DNA of 64,000 nt. Source: Streptomyces sp. NBC_01408 (GTDB lineage Bacteria > Actinomycetota > Actinomycetes > Streptomycetales > Streptomycetaceae). Within the stretch, counting starts at the first letter, position 1, and each line of letters begins with the position of its first letter. The stretch is from the NCBI RefSeq assembly GCF_026340255.1, contig NZ_JAPEPJ010000001.1:4178501-4242500 (forward strand). Direction: 5' to 3'. Below the pieces are notes generated by a model that saw only the letters and a list, made by a program, of their open reading frames with translations, was not told the DNA's origin and made no database searches. Positions 26,874-35,763 of this stretch are shown here, piece by piece. Made by a program: the position numbers and the translations under genes.

Positions 26874-27212
26874 TGCGGTCGGCCTCGGTTCGGTACGGGC
26901 GGCCGGACCCGGATAGGTTCGGCCGGGTCCACCACAGGACGTCCGTGCCGGATGGATCCGTCTGCTCAGCGCGCCCGCGCCTCGGGGGCGAGGGAAGGTT
27001 TCGCCGGTTGGGGGTCCCCCCTGCTCCGAAGGAGCCTGGGGGAGGGTGGTGCCCCAGGTCGGGGCCCGGCGGTCCAGTAGACAACGGTCAGGGCGGTCCG
27101 CAGCCAGCGAGCGCCTGACCGGCCCGAAGGACCGCGGGCCCCGATCGCTGTTCTAAAATCATCCACTGTGACAGGACGTGCAGGACGAACAGGAATACCT
27201 AAAGGGGACTCA
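26874..27212. other. intergenic region before ppm
   Basis: The 339-base gap holds the hairpin at 27016-27042 and, near its end, TAAAAT (27154-27159), a good -10 for ppm. A GTG at 27168, eight bases past it, could give a leaderless 272-residue product. I see no gene in the rest. Confidence 0.55.
27016..27042 (+). terminator. terminator / common Streptomyces intergenic hairpin
   Basis: An imperfect stem of 12 bases (27016-27027 with 27031-27042) around GAA, preceded by GGGGGTCCCCCC. This GGGGGTCCCC...GGAGCCTGGGGGAG cassette is frequent between Streptomyces genes. Confidence 0.6.
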
Positions 27213-27986
27213 GTGAGCGACGGCGGACAGCAGAGCTACGGACCGCTCGGTACAGCCTTGGTGATCATTCCGACCTACAACGAGGCGGAGAACATCGGGC
27301 TGATCGTCGGCCGTGTCCGCGCGGCAGTGCCCGAGGCCCACATCCTCGTCGCCGACGACAACAGCCCCGACGGCACGGGCAAGCTGGCGGACGAGCTGGC
27401 GGCCGGTGACGACCACGTGCACGTACTGCACCGCAAGGGCAAGGAAGGCCTCGGCGCCGCCTACCTGGCGGGCTTCGCCTGGGGCCTGGAGAACGGCTAC
27501 GGCGTCATCGTGGAGATGGACGCCGACGGCTCCCACCAACCGGAGGAGCTGCCCCGGCTGCTCACCGCGCTGGCCGGGGCGGACCTGGTCCTGGGCTCCC
27601 GCTGGGTGCCGGGCGGCCGTGTCGTGAACTGGCCCAAGAGCCGTGAGATCCTCTCGCGCGGCGGGTCGACGTACTCCCGGCTGATGCTGGGCGTCCCGAT
27701 CCGGGACGTGACCGGCGGTTACCGTGCCTTCCGCCGCGAGACCCTCGAGGGGCTGGGCCTGGAAGAGGTGGCCTCCGCGGGCTACTGCTTCCAGGTGGAC
27801 CTGGCGCGCCGGGCGGTCCAGAAGGGCTTCCGCGTGGTGGAGGTGCCCATCACGTTCGTGGAGCGCGAGTTCGGCGACAGCAAGATGAGCAAGGACATCG
27901 TGGTGGAGGCCCTGTGGCGGGTCACCCAGTGGGGCGTCAAGGCCCAGGTCGCCAAGCTGACGGGCAAGGGCCCGGCCAAGGCCTGA
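27213..27986 (+). CDS. ppm: polyprenol-phosphate mannose synthase
   Basis: A GT2-type glycosyltransferase of 257 residues that moves mannose from GDP-mannose to polyprenyl phosphate on the cytoplasmic face. Key motifs are IPTYNEAENIG, ADDNSPDGT and the metal-binding EMDADGSHQP. There is no membrane domain, as in Streptomyces Ppm, which works with a separate mannosyltransferase for protein O-glycosylation. I chose GTG 27213 because AAAGGGGA lies four bases upstream; GTG 27168 is the leaderless alternative. Confidence 0.93.
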   Translation: MSDGGQQSYGPLGTALVIIPTYNEAENIGLIVGRVRAAVPEAHILVADDNSPDGTGKLADELAAGDDHVHVLHRKGKEGLGAAYLAGFAWGLENGYGVIVEMDADGSHQPEELPRLLTALAGADLVLGSRWVPGGRVVNWPKSREILSRGGSTYSRLMLGVPIRDVTGGYRAFRRETLEGLGLEEVASAGYCFQVDLARRAVQKGFRVVEVPITFVEREFGDSKMSKDIVVEALWRVTQWGVKAQVAKLTGKGPAKA

Positions 27987-28101
27987 CCCGCGCCCAGAGG
28001 CCCCGGACACCCGCTGCCAGAAGGCTCCGGACACCCCCTAGGGGTCGCCCGGTACCTCCGGCTGAGGTCGTTCTTACGCGGACCCAGGCACACTGGGTGT
28101 C

Positions 28102-28695
28102 ATGACGACCGGCACTGGATCCCTTGGGAAGGGCACTTCGACGGCCCCCCGGCGGCGCTCGCCCGCCCGTACGTTCCTTCCCCTCGCGGTCGCCGCCTGG
28201 CTGATCCTGGAGATCTGGCTGCTCAGCCTGGTCGCCGGCGCGGCCGGCGGGCTGACCGTCGCCCTGCTGCTCGCGGGCGCGATGGTGCTCGGCGTGGTGG
28301 TCATCAAGCGGGCCGGGCGGCGTGCCTTCAAGAACCTGGCGGAAACCTTCCAGCAGGCTCAGCAGGGGCAGCAGCCCACCCCGCAGCAGCCCGGCCAGGG
28401 CAATGGCCTGACCATGCTGGCGGGACTCCTGCTGATCATGCCGGGCCTGCTCTCCGACGTGGCCGGCCTGCTCTGCCTGCTCCCGCCGGTCCGGTCCTGG
28501 ATCGGCCGCCGGGCGGCCCGCTCGCTGGAGCGGAAGATGGCCTCGGCGCCCGCCGGCAGCTTCGGCGACGCCTTCCAGCAGGCCCGTATCCGCTACCCCG
28601 ACGGCAAGGTCGTCCAGGGTGAGGTCATCCGCGAGGACCGGCCGGAAGGGCCGCAGCAGCCGGACACCGGCTACCGCCCGCCGCTCGCCCCCTAG
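28102..28695 (+). CDS. fxsA: FxsA-family membrane protein
   Basis: The 197-residue protein has FxsA-type hydrophobic segments near 25-75 and 105-135, including WLILEIWLLSLVAG and LLLIMPGLLSDVAGLL, with a Gln-rich loop between. E. coli FxsA blunts phage T7 exclusion by F plasmid; the bacterial role elsewhere is unknown. CACACT lies seven bases before the ATG and no ribosome site is visible, so a leaderless start is possible. It converges with rbpA across a shared terminator. Confidence 0.88.
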   Translation: MTTGTGSLGKGTSTAPRRRSPARTFLPLAVAAWLILEIWLLSLVAGAAGGLTVALLLAGAMVLGVVVIKRAGRRAFKNLAETFQQAQQGQQPTPQQPGQGNGLTMLAGLLLIMPGLLSDVAGLLCLLPPVRSWIGRRAARSLERKMASAPAGSFGDAFQQARIRYPDGKVVQGEVIREDRPEGPQQPDTGYRPPLAP

Positions 28696-28747
28696 GCGAG
28701 CAGGCGAGCACCGAACGGCGAAGCCGGTACGGCGAACACGACGAGAA

Positions 28748-28794
28748 AAGCCGAGGGGCCCCGCCACACACTGTGTGGCGGGGCCCCTCGGCTT
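28748..28794. terminator. bidirectional terminator between fxsA and rbpA
   Basis: A perfect 22-bp stem (28748-28769 with 28773-28794) with a 3-base loop. AAG/CTT at the foot gives U-rich ends on both strands. It is the strongest terminator in the window. Confidence 0.92.
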
Positions 28795-28811
28795 GTGCTG
28801 TCGTCCGGCTG

Positions 28812-29186
28812 TCAGGCGGACTTGCGGCTGTCCCGCGGATGCACGGCAATGTTCATGGCGCCGGAACGAAGGACCGCAAGCCTCTCGGCAAGCACTTCCT
28901 CCAGCTCCTCGCGGGTGCGCCGCTCCATGAGCATGTCCCAGTGCGTTCGCGCAGGCTTGCCCTTCTTCTCTTCGGGCCCGTCCCCGTCCACCAGGAGTGC
29001 CATGGCGCCGCACGCCTTGCACTCCCACTCCGGCGGAATTTCTGCCTCAACCGAGAACGGCATCTCAAATCGATGTCCGTTCTGGCATGCGTACTCCACC
29101 GCCTGGCGCGGGGCCAGATCGATGCCGCGGTCCGTCTCGTAGCTGGTAACCACGAGGCGCGTACCGCGGAGAGCTCGCTCACTCAT
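28812..29186 (-). CDS. rbpA: RNA polymerase-binding protein RbpA
   Basis: RbpA binds RNA polymerase and group 1/2 sigma factors, stabilises open complexes and supports growth and rifampicin tolerance. The 124 residues have the N-terminal tail, the core domain with C34, H38, C56 and C59 (EYACQNGH, WECKACG), and a C-terminal sigma-interaction helix (THWDMLMERRTREELEEVL). GGGAGG precedes the ATG. A SigR promoter lies 60 bases upstream. Confidence 0.97.
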   Translation of the reverse strand: MSERALRGTRLVVTSYETDRGIDLAPRQAVEYACQNGHRFEMPFSVEAEIPPEWECKACGAMALLVDGDGPEEKKGKPARTHWDMLMERRTREELEEVLAERLAVLRSGAMNIAVHPRDSRKSA

Positions 29187-29498
29187 GAATCGTGCCTCCC
29201 GGGCTTGTCGCCCACAGGACAGGTGTCGCTGTCGTCGTCATCCGGTCAACGTCCGGTCGGCGGTATAGATTCCCGCTCCGGGTCACGCGTCGCCCGTCGT
29301 GCCGCCCCTTGTTGTACCCACCAGTGCCCGTTTTGTCACATCTGGCAGCAGATGTCACCCAACGTCCACGCTTCTTGAGCGCGCAGTAACGGTCCGCCTG
29401 GCAGGCCAAAGGCGTACACTACCGGCCCTTTGCTTCAACGTCTAAATTCGTTCGGAATTCGTTCGCAGGTCCGGGTCGGGCGCGCGCTCCGGGCAGGC
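29187..29498. other. rbpA upstream region
   Basis: Besides the SigR site this 312-base gap holds a 7-bp inverted repeat ACATCTG/CAGATGT (29338-29344, 29349-29355). On the minus strand TGTGAC and TACAAC are 18 bases apart just downstream of it, a possible second, vegetative rbpA promoter. AATTCGTTCG is tandemly repeated at 29445-29465. No gene is seen. Confidence 0.5.
29248..29273 (-). promoter_or_regulatory. SigR promoter of rbpA
   Basis: On the minus strand GGAAT (29269-29273), exactly 18 bases, then GTT (29248-29250) matches the SigR consensus GGAAT-N18-GTT. rbpA is a known SigR target in S. coelicolor, so induction by thiol oxidation is expected. Confidence 0.88.
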
Positions 29499-30878
29499 TC
29501 AGAGCCGCTCGGGTACAGGATTGCCTGCCGCCTTCACCGCCTCTCGCATCGGCACTCGCGCGAGGAGCACGAAACCCAGTGCGAAGAAGGCCACCAACGA
29601 GATGATCGCGTCCCGGTAGCTGCCCGTGAGCTGGTAGGTCAGGCCGAACACTAGCGGTCCCACCCAGCTCAGCCCGCGGTCGCTCAGCTCGTACGCCGAG
29701 AAGTACTCGGCCTCCTTGCCCGCCGGGACCAGGTGCGAGAACAGCGAGCGCGACAGCGCCTGGCTGCCGCCCAGCACCAGCCCGATCATCGCGGCGAGTG
29801 CGAAGAACCACACCGGGGTCCGGGCGGGCAGGAAGTATCCGACCGCCAGCGTCACCCCCCACGCCACCAGCGAGCCCAGGATCGTCCGCTTCGCACCGTA
29901 GATCCGGGCCAGCCGGCCCATCCCCAGCGCGCCCGCCACCGCCAGGACCTGCACCAGCAGCACCGCCGCGATCAGCGTGGACTGGTCCAGCTCCAGCTCC
30001 TCCGAGCCGTAGATGGAGGCCTGGGAGATCACCGTCTGCACGCCGTCGTTGTAGATCAGGTACGCCAGCAGGAACGACAGGGTCAGCGGGTAGCGCCGCA
30101 TGTCCTTCAGCGTGGCGACGAGCTGCTTCCAGCCGCTGACGGCCGGCCCCGCCCCCGCCTCGTGGACCACGGCCCGGTCCCGCAGCCTGCGCAGCGGGAT
30201 CAGCGCGAAGGCCCCCCACCACAGGCCCGCCGAGGCCAGGCAGATCCGCACGGCCTCGCCCTCGGTCAGGCCGAAGGAGTCGTGGCCCGTGTACAGGACC
30301 AGGTTCACCACCAGCATCAGCGAGCCCGCGGTGTAGCCGAAGGCCCAGCCCCGCGAGGAGACCGTGTCCCGCTCCTCGGGCGTGGAGATCTGCGGCAGGT
30401 AGGCGTTGTAGAGCACCATCGAGACCGACAGCGCGGCGTTCGCCACGATCAGCAGCAGTCCGCCCAGCAGATAGCGCTCGCCGCCCAGGAAGAACATCCC
30501 GGCCGTCGCGGTGGCCCCGACGTACGCCGCCACCGCCAGCAGCGGCTTCTTGCGCCCGGTCCGGTCCGCGACCGCACCCGCCAGCGGCATGAGCAGCACC
30601 GCCAGGATCACCGAGGCCGAGACCGAGTACGCGTAGAAGGAGCCGGCCCGCACCGGGATGCCCAGCGGGTGCACGAAGCCCTCGGCGTCCGCGGCGGCCT
30701 TGGCCACCGAGGTCAGGTACGGCCCGAGGAACACCGTGAGCACACTGGCCGAGTACACGGACACGGCGAAGTCGTAGAAGTACCAGCCCCGCTGCTCCCG
30801 TTTGCGTGCGGCAGCCGCGGTGGCCGATCTGCCGTCCTCCGCCCCGGGATCCGCCTCGTCTGTCGTCTGCGCACTCAT
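29499..30878 (-). CDS. MFS transporter of the UMF1/Vps22-like type
   Basis: A 459-residue membrane protein with about twelve helices. The start region RGWYFYDFAVSVYSASVL and the loop GAVADRTGRKKPLL are typical of the UMF1 (autophagy-related Atg22-like) branch of the major facilitator family. The substrate is unknown; Atg22 exports amino acids from vacuoles. GAGGGGG precedes the ATG. It lies 66 bases downstream of a glycerophosphodiesterase gene on the same strand and may be co-transcribed. Confidence 0.88.
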   Translation of the reverse strand: MSAQTTDEADPGAEDGRSATAAAARKREQRGWYFYDFAVSVYSASVLTVFLGPYLTSVAKAAADAEGFVHPLGIPVRAGSFYAYSVSASVILAVLLMPLAGAVADRTGRKKPLLAVAAYVGATATAGMFFLGGERYLLGGLLLIVANAALSVSMVLYNAYLPQISTPEERDTVSSRGWAFGYTAGSLMLVVNLVLYTGHDSFGLTEGEAVRICLASAGLWWGAFALIPLRRLRDRAVVHEAGAGPAVSGWKQLVATLKDMRRYPLTLSFLLAYLIYNDGVQTVISQASIYGSEELELDQSTLIAAVLLVQVLAVAGALGMGRLARIYGAKRTILGSLVAWGVTLAVGYFLPARTPVWFFALAAMIGLVLGGSQALSRSLFSHLVPAGKEAEYFSAYELSDRGLSWVGPLVFGLTYQLTGSYRDAIISLVAFFALGFVLLARVPMREAVKAAGNPVPERL

Positions 30879-30944
30879 TCGGTGCCCCCTCGTTGGTCCC
30901 CGTACCGCACCACCGCCGGTCCGGGGCGGCCGGCCGAAGGCGTG

Positions 30945-31715
30945 TCAGGCCCAGGCGCCGCGCCGGTCCAGCACCGTGCGCAAGATGTCGATCCGGTCGG
31001 TCATGATGCCATCGACACCCAGGTCGAGCAGAGCCTCCATGCGTTCCGGTTCGTTCACGGTCCACACGTGCACCTGGAGCCCCCGCGCGTGCGCGGTGCG
31101 CACGAACCTGCCGTCGACCACGCGGATGCCCGCCTGCGTCTCCGGAACCTGCGCCGCCACCGCCCCGACGCGCAGCGCCGCGGGGATCGCGTACGAGCGC
31201 AGCCGCAGGCCGACCACCCCGCGCACGCCGTACGAGGTCGCCAGCCGCGGGCCGGCGATCTTCTGGGCCCGGGCCACCCGGCTCTCCGAGAAGGAGCCCA
31301 CGCAGACCCGGTCCCAGAGCCCGCGCCGGGCGATCAGGTCGACCAGCGGGTGCAGCGCCGACTCGGCCTTGACGTCGATGTTCCAGCGGGCGTCCGGGAA
31401 CTCGTCCAGCAGCTCGTCGAAGAGCGGCAGCGGTTCGGTACCCGCCACCCGGGCCTCGCGGACGCGGCTCCACGGCAGCTCGCGGATGCGCCCCCGTCCG
31501 TCGGTGACCCGGTCCAGGGTCGCGTCGTGGAAGGCCACCAGCTTGCCGTCGGCCGTGGCGTGCACATCGGTCTCGAAGTAGCGGTAGCCGGCCGAGGCGG
31601 CCCGGTGGAAGGCGGCGGCGGTGTTCTCCAGCCCGTCCGCGGCACCGCCCCGGTGCGCGAAGGGGATCGGAGCCGGGTGGTCCAGATACGGGTGGCGAAG
31701 GCGTACGTGCGTCAC
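30945..31715 (-). CDS. glycerophosphodiester phosphodiesterase
   Basis: The 256-residue protein has the GDPD TIM-barrel motifs: FAHRGGAADGLENT with the catalytic His and Glu, FETDVHATADGKLV with metal ligands, and AFHDATLDRVTDG. It should split glycerophosphodiesters to glycerol 3-phosphate and an alcohol. No signal peptide is seen, so it acts inside the cell. The GTG start has no ribosome site, but GATACT lies six bases upstream on the minus strand, a leaderless pattern. It heads a likely unit with the MFS gene. Confidence 0.9.
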   Translation of the reverse strand: MTHVRLRHPYLDHPAPIPFAHRGGAADGLENTAAAFHRAASAGYRYFETDVHATADGKLVAFHDATLDRVTDGRGRIRELPWSRVREARVAGTEPLPLFDELLDEFPDARWNIDVKAESALHPLVDLIARRGLWDRVCVGSFSESRVARAQKIAGPRLATSYGVRGVVGLRLRSYAIPAALRVGAVAAQVPETQAGIRVVDGRFVRTAHARGLQVHVWTVNEPERMEALLDLGVDGIMTDRIDILRTVLDRRGAWA

Positions 31716-31894
31716 GGCGGCAGTATCCCCCGCGCCGCGCGCCGGGGCATCGCGTGGGTGGGCGGCACGCGGGGGCCGGCAGCGCCCTGGTGGAAGTGGA
31801 CTGGCGCGTGACAGTCTGTGCGGAAGACCTCAATCCAATCCGGGCCCCCGACGCGACCTGCCGGGGCCAATTCGACGAAGGTGGACCGCACGCA

Positions 31895-33397
31895 ATGGCC
31901 GAATGGACCTCGGCGGTCGGTGCCGCGCAGCTCGCCCGCCTCATCGCCTCCCAGCAGGACCGGCCTGCCGTGCCCGGCGCCCGCAAGGCGCCCGCGTACC
32001 GCACCCTCGCCGACGGGATCCGGCTGCTCGTCCTGGAGGGCCGCGTCCCGGTCGCCGCGCGGCTCCCCGCCGAGCGGGAGCTGGCCGTCGCCCTCTCCCT
32101 CAGCCGCACCACCGTCGCCGCCGCCTACGAGGCGCTGCGCGGGGAGGGCTTCCTGGAGTCCCGCCGGGGCGCCGGCAGCTGGACCTCCGTACCGGCCGGG
32201 AACCCGCTGCCGGCCCGCGGCCTGGAACCGCTGCCGCCCGAGTCCCTCGGCTCGATGATCGACCTCGGCTGCGCCGCCCTGCCCGCCCCCGAGCCCTGGC
32301 TCACCAAGGCCGTCCAGGGCGCGCTGGAGGAACTGGCTCCGTACGCGCACACCCACGGGGACTACCCGGCCGGCCTGCCCGCGCTGCGCCGGATGCTGGC
32401 CGACCGCTACACCGAGCAGGGCATCCCCACGATGCCCGAGCAGATCATGGTCACCACCGGTGCGATGGGCGCCATCGACGCCATCTGCAGCCTCTTCGCC
32501 GGGCGCGGGGAGCGGATCGCCGTCGAGTCGCCCTCCTACGCCAACATCCTCCAGCTCATGCGCGCCGCCGGGGTCCGCCTGGTTCCCGTCGCGATGGCCG
32601 ACGGGCTGGCCGGCTGGGACATGGACGTCTGGCGGCAGGTGCTGCGCGACTCGGCCCCCCGCCTCGCCTACGTCGTCGCCGACTTCCACAACCCGACCGG
32701 GGCGCTGGCCTCCGAGGAGCAGCGCCGGGCCATGGTCGAGGCCGCCCGTTCGGCCGGGACGGTCCTGGTCGTGGACGAGACCATGGCCGAACTCCAGCTG
32801 GATCCGGAGCTGGCCATGCCGCGGCCGGTCTGTTCCTTCGACCCGTCCGGCAGCACGGTGATCACCGTGGGCTCCGCCAGCAAGGCCTTCTGGGCGGGCA
32901 TGCGGATCGGCTGGGTCCGCGCCGCCCCGGACGTCATCCGGAGCCTGGTCGCCGCGCGGGCCTACGCCGACCTGGGCACCCCGGTGCTCGAACAGCTCGC
33001 GGTGAACTGGCTGATGCGGACCGGGGGCTGGCAGGAGGCCGTCGGGATCCGCCGGGAGCAGGCCCGGGAGAACCGGGACGCGCTGGTCGCGGCGGTGCGC
33101 CGGGAGCTGCCGGACTGGGAGTTCGAGGTTCCGCGGGGCGGGCTGACCCTGTGGGCCCGTGCGGGCGGGCTCTCCGGCTCCCGGCTGGCCGAGGTGGGGG
33201 AGCGGGTCGGCGTACGGGTCCCCTCGGGGCCGCGGTTCGGCGTGGACGGGGCCTTCGAGGGCTACGTCCGGCTGCCCTTCACCGTGGGCGGGCCGGTGGC
33301 CGAGGAGGCCGCCGCCCGGCTGGCGGCGGCGGCCCGGCTGGTCGGCACGGGTGCGGGGGGCAGCGGGGCGGAACCGCCGCGCACCTTCGTGGCGTAA
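31895..33397 (+). CDS. MocR-type GntR regulator with aminotransferase domain
   Basis: The 500-residue fusion has an N-terminal winged helix (about 36-97; LPAERELAVALSLSRTTVAA) and a fold-type I aminotransferase domain. N266 (FHNPTG), D294 (LVVDETM) and K330 (GSASKAFWAGMRIGW) contact pyridoxal phosphate. MocR proteins sense PLP adducts and usually regulate a neighbouring gene. The divergent gene is the glycerophosphodiesterase; the target here is not evident. GAAGGTGG precedes the ATG. Confidence 0.92.
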   Translation: MAEWTSAVGAAQLARLIASQQDRPAVPGARKAPAYRTLADGIRLLVLEGRVPVAARLPAERELAVALSLSRTTVAAAYEALRGEGFLESRRGAGSWTSVPAGNPLPARGLEPLPPESLGSMIDLGCAALPAPEPWLTKAVQGALEELAPYAHTHGDYPAGLPALRRMLADRYTEQGIPTMPEQIMVTTGAMGAIDAICSLFAGRGERIAVESPSYANILQLMRAAGVRLVPVAMADGLAGWDMDVWRQVLRDSAPRLAYVVADFHNPTGALASEEQRRAMVEAARSAGTVLVVDETMAELQLDPELAMPRPVCSFDPSGSTVITVGSASKAFWAGMRIGWVRAAPDVIRSLVAARAYADLGTPVLEQLAVNWLMRTGGWQEAVGIRREQARENRDALVAAVRRELPDWEFEVPRGGLTLWARAGGLSGSRLAEVGERVGVRVPSGPRFGVDGAFEGYVRLPFTVGGPVAEEAAARLAAAARLVGTGAGGSGAEPPRTFVA

Positions 33398-33403
33398 CCC
33401 CAG

Positions 33404-33546
33404 GGGCCGGGGACGGGACGGGGTGTTGTCCGGGACGTAGAACGTGATTTGTTGGCGCGGTATCGGCCCGCGCCGACGAAGCCCGGACAGGGCGCCATAA
33501 ATCATGAGTCCCGGACGGCACCCCGTCCCGGCACCGGCCCCGCCCC
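33404..33546. repeat. 145-bp imperfect palindrome between convergent genes
   Basis: The arms 33405-33456 and 33489-33545 share, inverted, GGGACGGGGTG, GTCCGGGAC and TGATTT-N2-TGGCGC in order, with about 32 bases of loop. It fills nearly all the gap between the MocR-like gene and sffA. It may be a bidirectional terminator or a short palindromic repeat element. Confidence 0.7.
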
Positions 33547-33550
33547 AGGG

Positions 33551-35182
33551 CTACGGTGCTTCGGCCGCCACTTCCGGGAGCTCCGAGGCGTCGATCGCCG
33601 AACCCTGAGCGGGTGGCTGCACAGGCTTGGCTGGCGTGACGGGGCCCTGGCCCCGCCGACCGCCCCCGCCGGGCGCGAGCCGTTCCGGCAGCAGGTCCAG
33701 TACGGCCTGGCGGAACCCGGGGTGCGTGGCGTCGTCGTACGGGTCCGGAGTGGCGGGCACCTGGAGCCGGTGCACCGGGCCGGTGCCGAGCCGGGCGTAC
33801 CCGCGGCCCGGCGGGACCTGGGCGGTCGGCGTGGTGTGCGGAGGCAGGCCGAGGACGTCGGAGATCTGCTGGATCGCGGCCGGCCCGAGGACGACCCGGG
33901 CCCGGGTGTGCTGCCAGACGGCGTCGCCCAGCAGTTCCAGGTGCTCGAACTGTTCGGCCACGACCACCGTGATGTGCGCGGCCCGGCCGTGCCGCAGCGG
34001 CACCTGGAGCTGGGCGAGCGGGTCGGGGCGGCCGTCGGCGGCCGCGAGATGGGTGAGCACGCTCGGCCGGTCGAGCAGGATCCACAGCGGTCGGCGGGTG
34101 TCGTCGGGCGCCGGGCGGCCCGCCTCGCGGGCCCGGTGGGTGGCGACGAGCCGCCGCTCGGTCTCCTGGGCGGCCCATTCCAGGGTGGACAGCGCCCCGG
34201 TCGGCCCGCATTCCACGGCGAGGACGCCGGTGCGGCCGGCCAGGCAGGCGTACTCGCCGCTGCCGCCGCCCTCGACGATCAGTACGTCGCCCCCGTGCCG
34301 CAGGGCCTGGAGGGCGATCGAGCGCAGCAGGGTGGACGTGCCGCTGCCGGGCAGGCCGACGGCGAGCAGGTGCGGTTCGGTGGAGCGGGGGCCGGTGCGC
34401 CAGAGCACCGGCGGCACGTCGCGGGGCTCCCCGCAGTCCAGGACGGGCAGGGTCCGCTGGACGGTGCCCGCGTCGGTGAAGCCGAGCACGGTCTCGCCGG
34501 GCGAGGTCACGAACGGCTGGGCGGCGATGCCCGTCGGCAGCGCCGCCAGCACACTCAGGTCGAGCTGGTTGCCCTCCTCGTCCCAGTCGAAGAGATACTC
34601 CCGTCCGCGCCCGGACTTGGCGTGCAGCAATGTCTCGATCCGGGCCCGTGAAGCGGCCTCGCCATCGGTGAAGTAGGCCGGGTAGCGGATGCGCAGCCGG
34701 GTGACGCGGCCCGCCTCGTCGAACTCGTAGCCGCTGAAGGCCTTCTCCCAGTCCCCGCCGTGGGCGAAGAGCGGATTGGGGTCCTCCGGGATGGAGAAGT
34801 ACGGCACGAGGGCTTCGTAGAGGGAGCCGAGCCGTTCGGTCTCGGCATCGCTGGGCCCGGTCTTCGCCGGGGTGCGGTCGCGTCCCTGCCAGGCCGCCGC
34901 CGCCATGACCGTGATCAGGGCGAGGAGCGGTCCGTAGGGAACGAGCGCGACCACGAGGACGCAGGCGGCCCCCAGGAACAGCGCGGGACCACGCTTGTCC
35001 TTGGGGGTCTCGGCCCATTTGCGCCGCCCGGCCGAGGCCAGGACGCGCAGGCCGCGTCCGATGGTGAGGAGCGGATGGAGGACGTCCGTGGCGCTGTCGG
35101 CGGCCGTGCGAGCGAGGTCGCGGCCCCGTGCCAGCGACGTGGTGCCGCTGCTGAGGATGCGGGGAAGTGGGCGCCGGGCCAC
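33551..35182 (-). CDS. sffA: SpoIIIE/FtsK-like protein SffA
   Basis: The 543-residue protein matches SffA, which SmeA targets to sporulation septa and which helps chromosome segregation into spores. Two membrane helices (about 66-98) precede a RecA-like ATPase domain. The Walker A position reads GLPGSGTST (276-284), with Thr where the invariant Lys should be; the Walker B is LWILLD. The domain may therefore bind but not hydrolyse nucleotide normally. AGGAG lies six bases before the GTG start. smeA is 71 bases upstream on the same strand. Confidence 0.88.
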   Translation of the reverse strand: MARRPLPRILSSGTTSLARGRDLARTAADSATDVLHPLLTIGRGLRVLASAGRRKWAETPKDKRGPALFLGAACVLVVALVPYGPLLALITVMAAAAWQGRDRTPAKTGPSDAETERLGSLYEALVPYFSIPEDPNPLFAHGGDWEKAFSGYEFDEAGRVTRLRIRYPAYFTDGEAASRARIETLLHAKSGRGREYLFDWDEEGNQLDLSVLAALPTGIAAQPFVTSPGETVLGFTDAGTVQRTLPVLDCGEPRDVPPVLWRTGPRSTEPHLLAVGLPGSGTSTLLRSIALQALRHGGDVLIVEGGGSGEYACLAGRTGVLAVECGPTGALSTLEWAAQETERRLVATHRAREAGRPAPDDTRRPLWILLDRPSVLTHLAAADGRPDPLAQLQVPLRHGRAAHITVVVAEQFEHLELLGDAVWQHTRARVVLGPAAIQQISDVLGLPPHTTPTAQVPPGRGYARLGTGPVHRLQVPATPDPYDDATHPGFRQAVLDLLPERLAPGGGGRRGQGPVTPAKPVQPPAQGSAIDASELPEVAAEAP

Positions 35183-35253
35183 GGGCGTCTCCTGGAGTTG
35201 TGGGTGTGACGGGTGCTTCGGGTGGGGCTGGGTGTCCGTGTGCGGGGCCGCGG

Positions 35254-35448
35254 CTAGAGCTTGATCCCGCCGAGAAGGCTCGCGAGGCTCGCGGTGCTCG
35301 CGGTGATGCTGGGGGCGATGGCGGAGCCGGCCAGGAAGAAGCCGAAGAGCGAGCAGACGAACGCGTGCGTCAGCTTCATCCCGTCCTTCTTGAAGAACAG
35401 GAAGCAGATGATGCCGAGCAGGACGACACCTGAGATGGACAGGACCAT
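35254..35448 (-). CDS. smeA: small sporulation membrane protein SmeA
   Basis: A 64-residue protein with two hydrophobic helices (VVLLGIICFLFF and FVCSLFGFFLAGSAIA) flanking the charged turn KKDGMK. Size, sequence type and linkage to sffA match SmeA, which localises to sporulation septa and recruits SffA. I chose the second ATG (35448) because AGGAG lies eight bases upstream; the first ATG at 35454 is only two bases from it. Confidence 0.88.
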   Translation of the reverse strand: MVLSISGVVLLGIICFLFFKKDGMKLTHAFVCSLFGFFLAGSAIAPSITASTASLASLLGGIKL

Positions 35449-35763
35449 GAGCATTTCTCCTGGTGGGTGGGGACAGTCACCATCAGTTGTTCCAGGCTCA
35501 CAGGAAGTATCAATGCGACAAAAGGTGCATACGGGTGAACGCGGCCGTTTTTCACTTGACCGGCTCACCCCGGCTGGCGCGTCGGGCGCGAAGGGGGCAA
35601 GGGTGATCTTTGCCTCGGCCCGGCCCCGGCATGTCCAGGCCCGGGCGCTACTCTGGCGATTCACCCGTACGGACGCAGTGCCGTGCATCCCCCTGCCCGC
35701 CTTCCGGCCCGGGGACGGGTCATCGGGGCGGGCCATGCGAGCAGCGAGCGAAAGGCGGTAACG
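35449..35763. other. divergent promoter region smeA / ankyrin gene
   Basis: The 315-base gap must carry promoters for both directions. On the minus strand GATACT near 35508-35513 and, on the plus strand, TACTCT near 35650 are possible -10 hexamers, but neither has a clear -35. No gene is visible. Confidence 0.4.
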
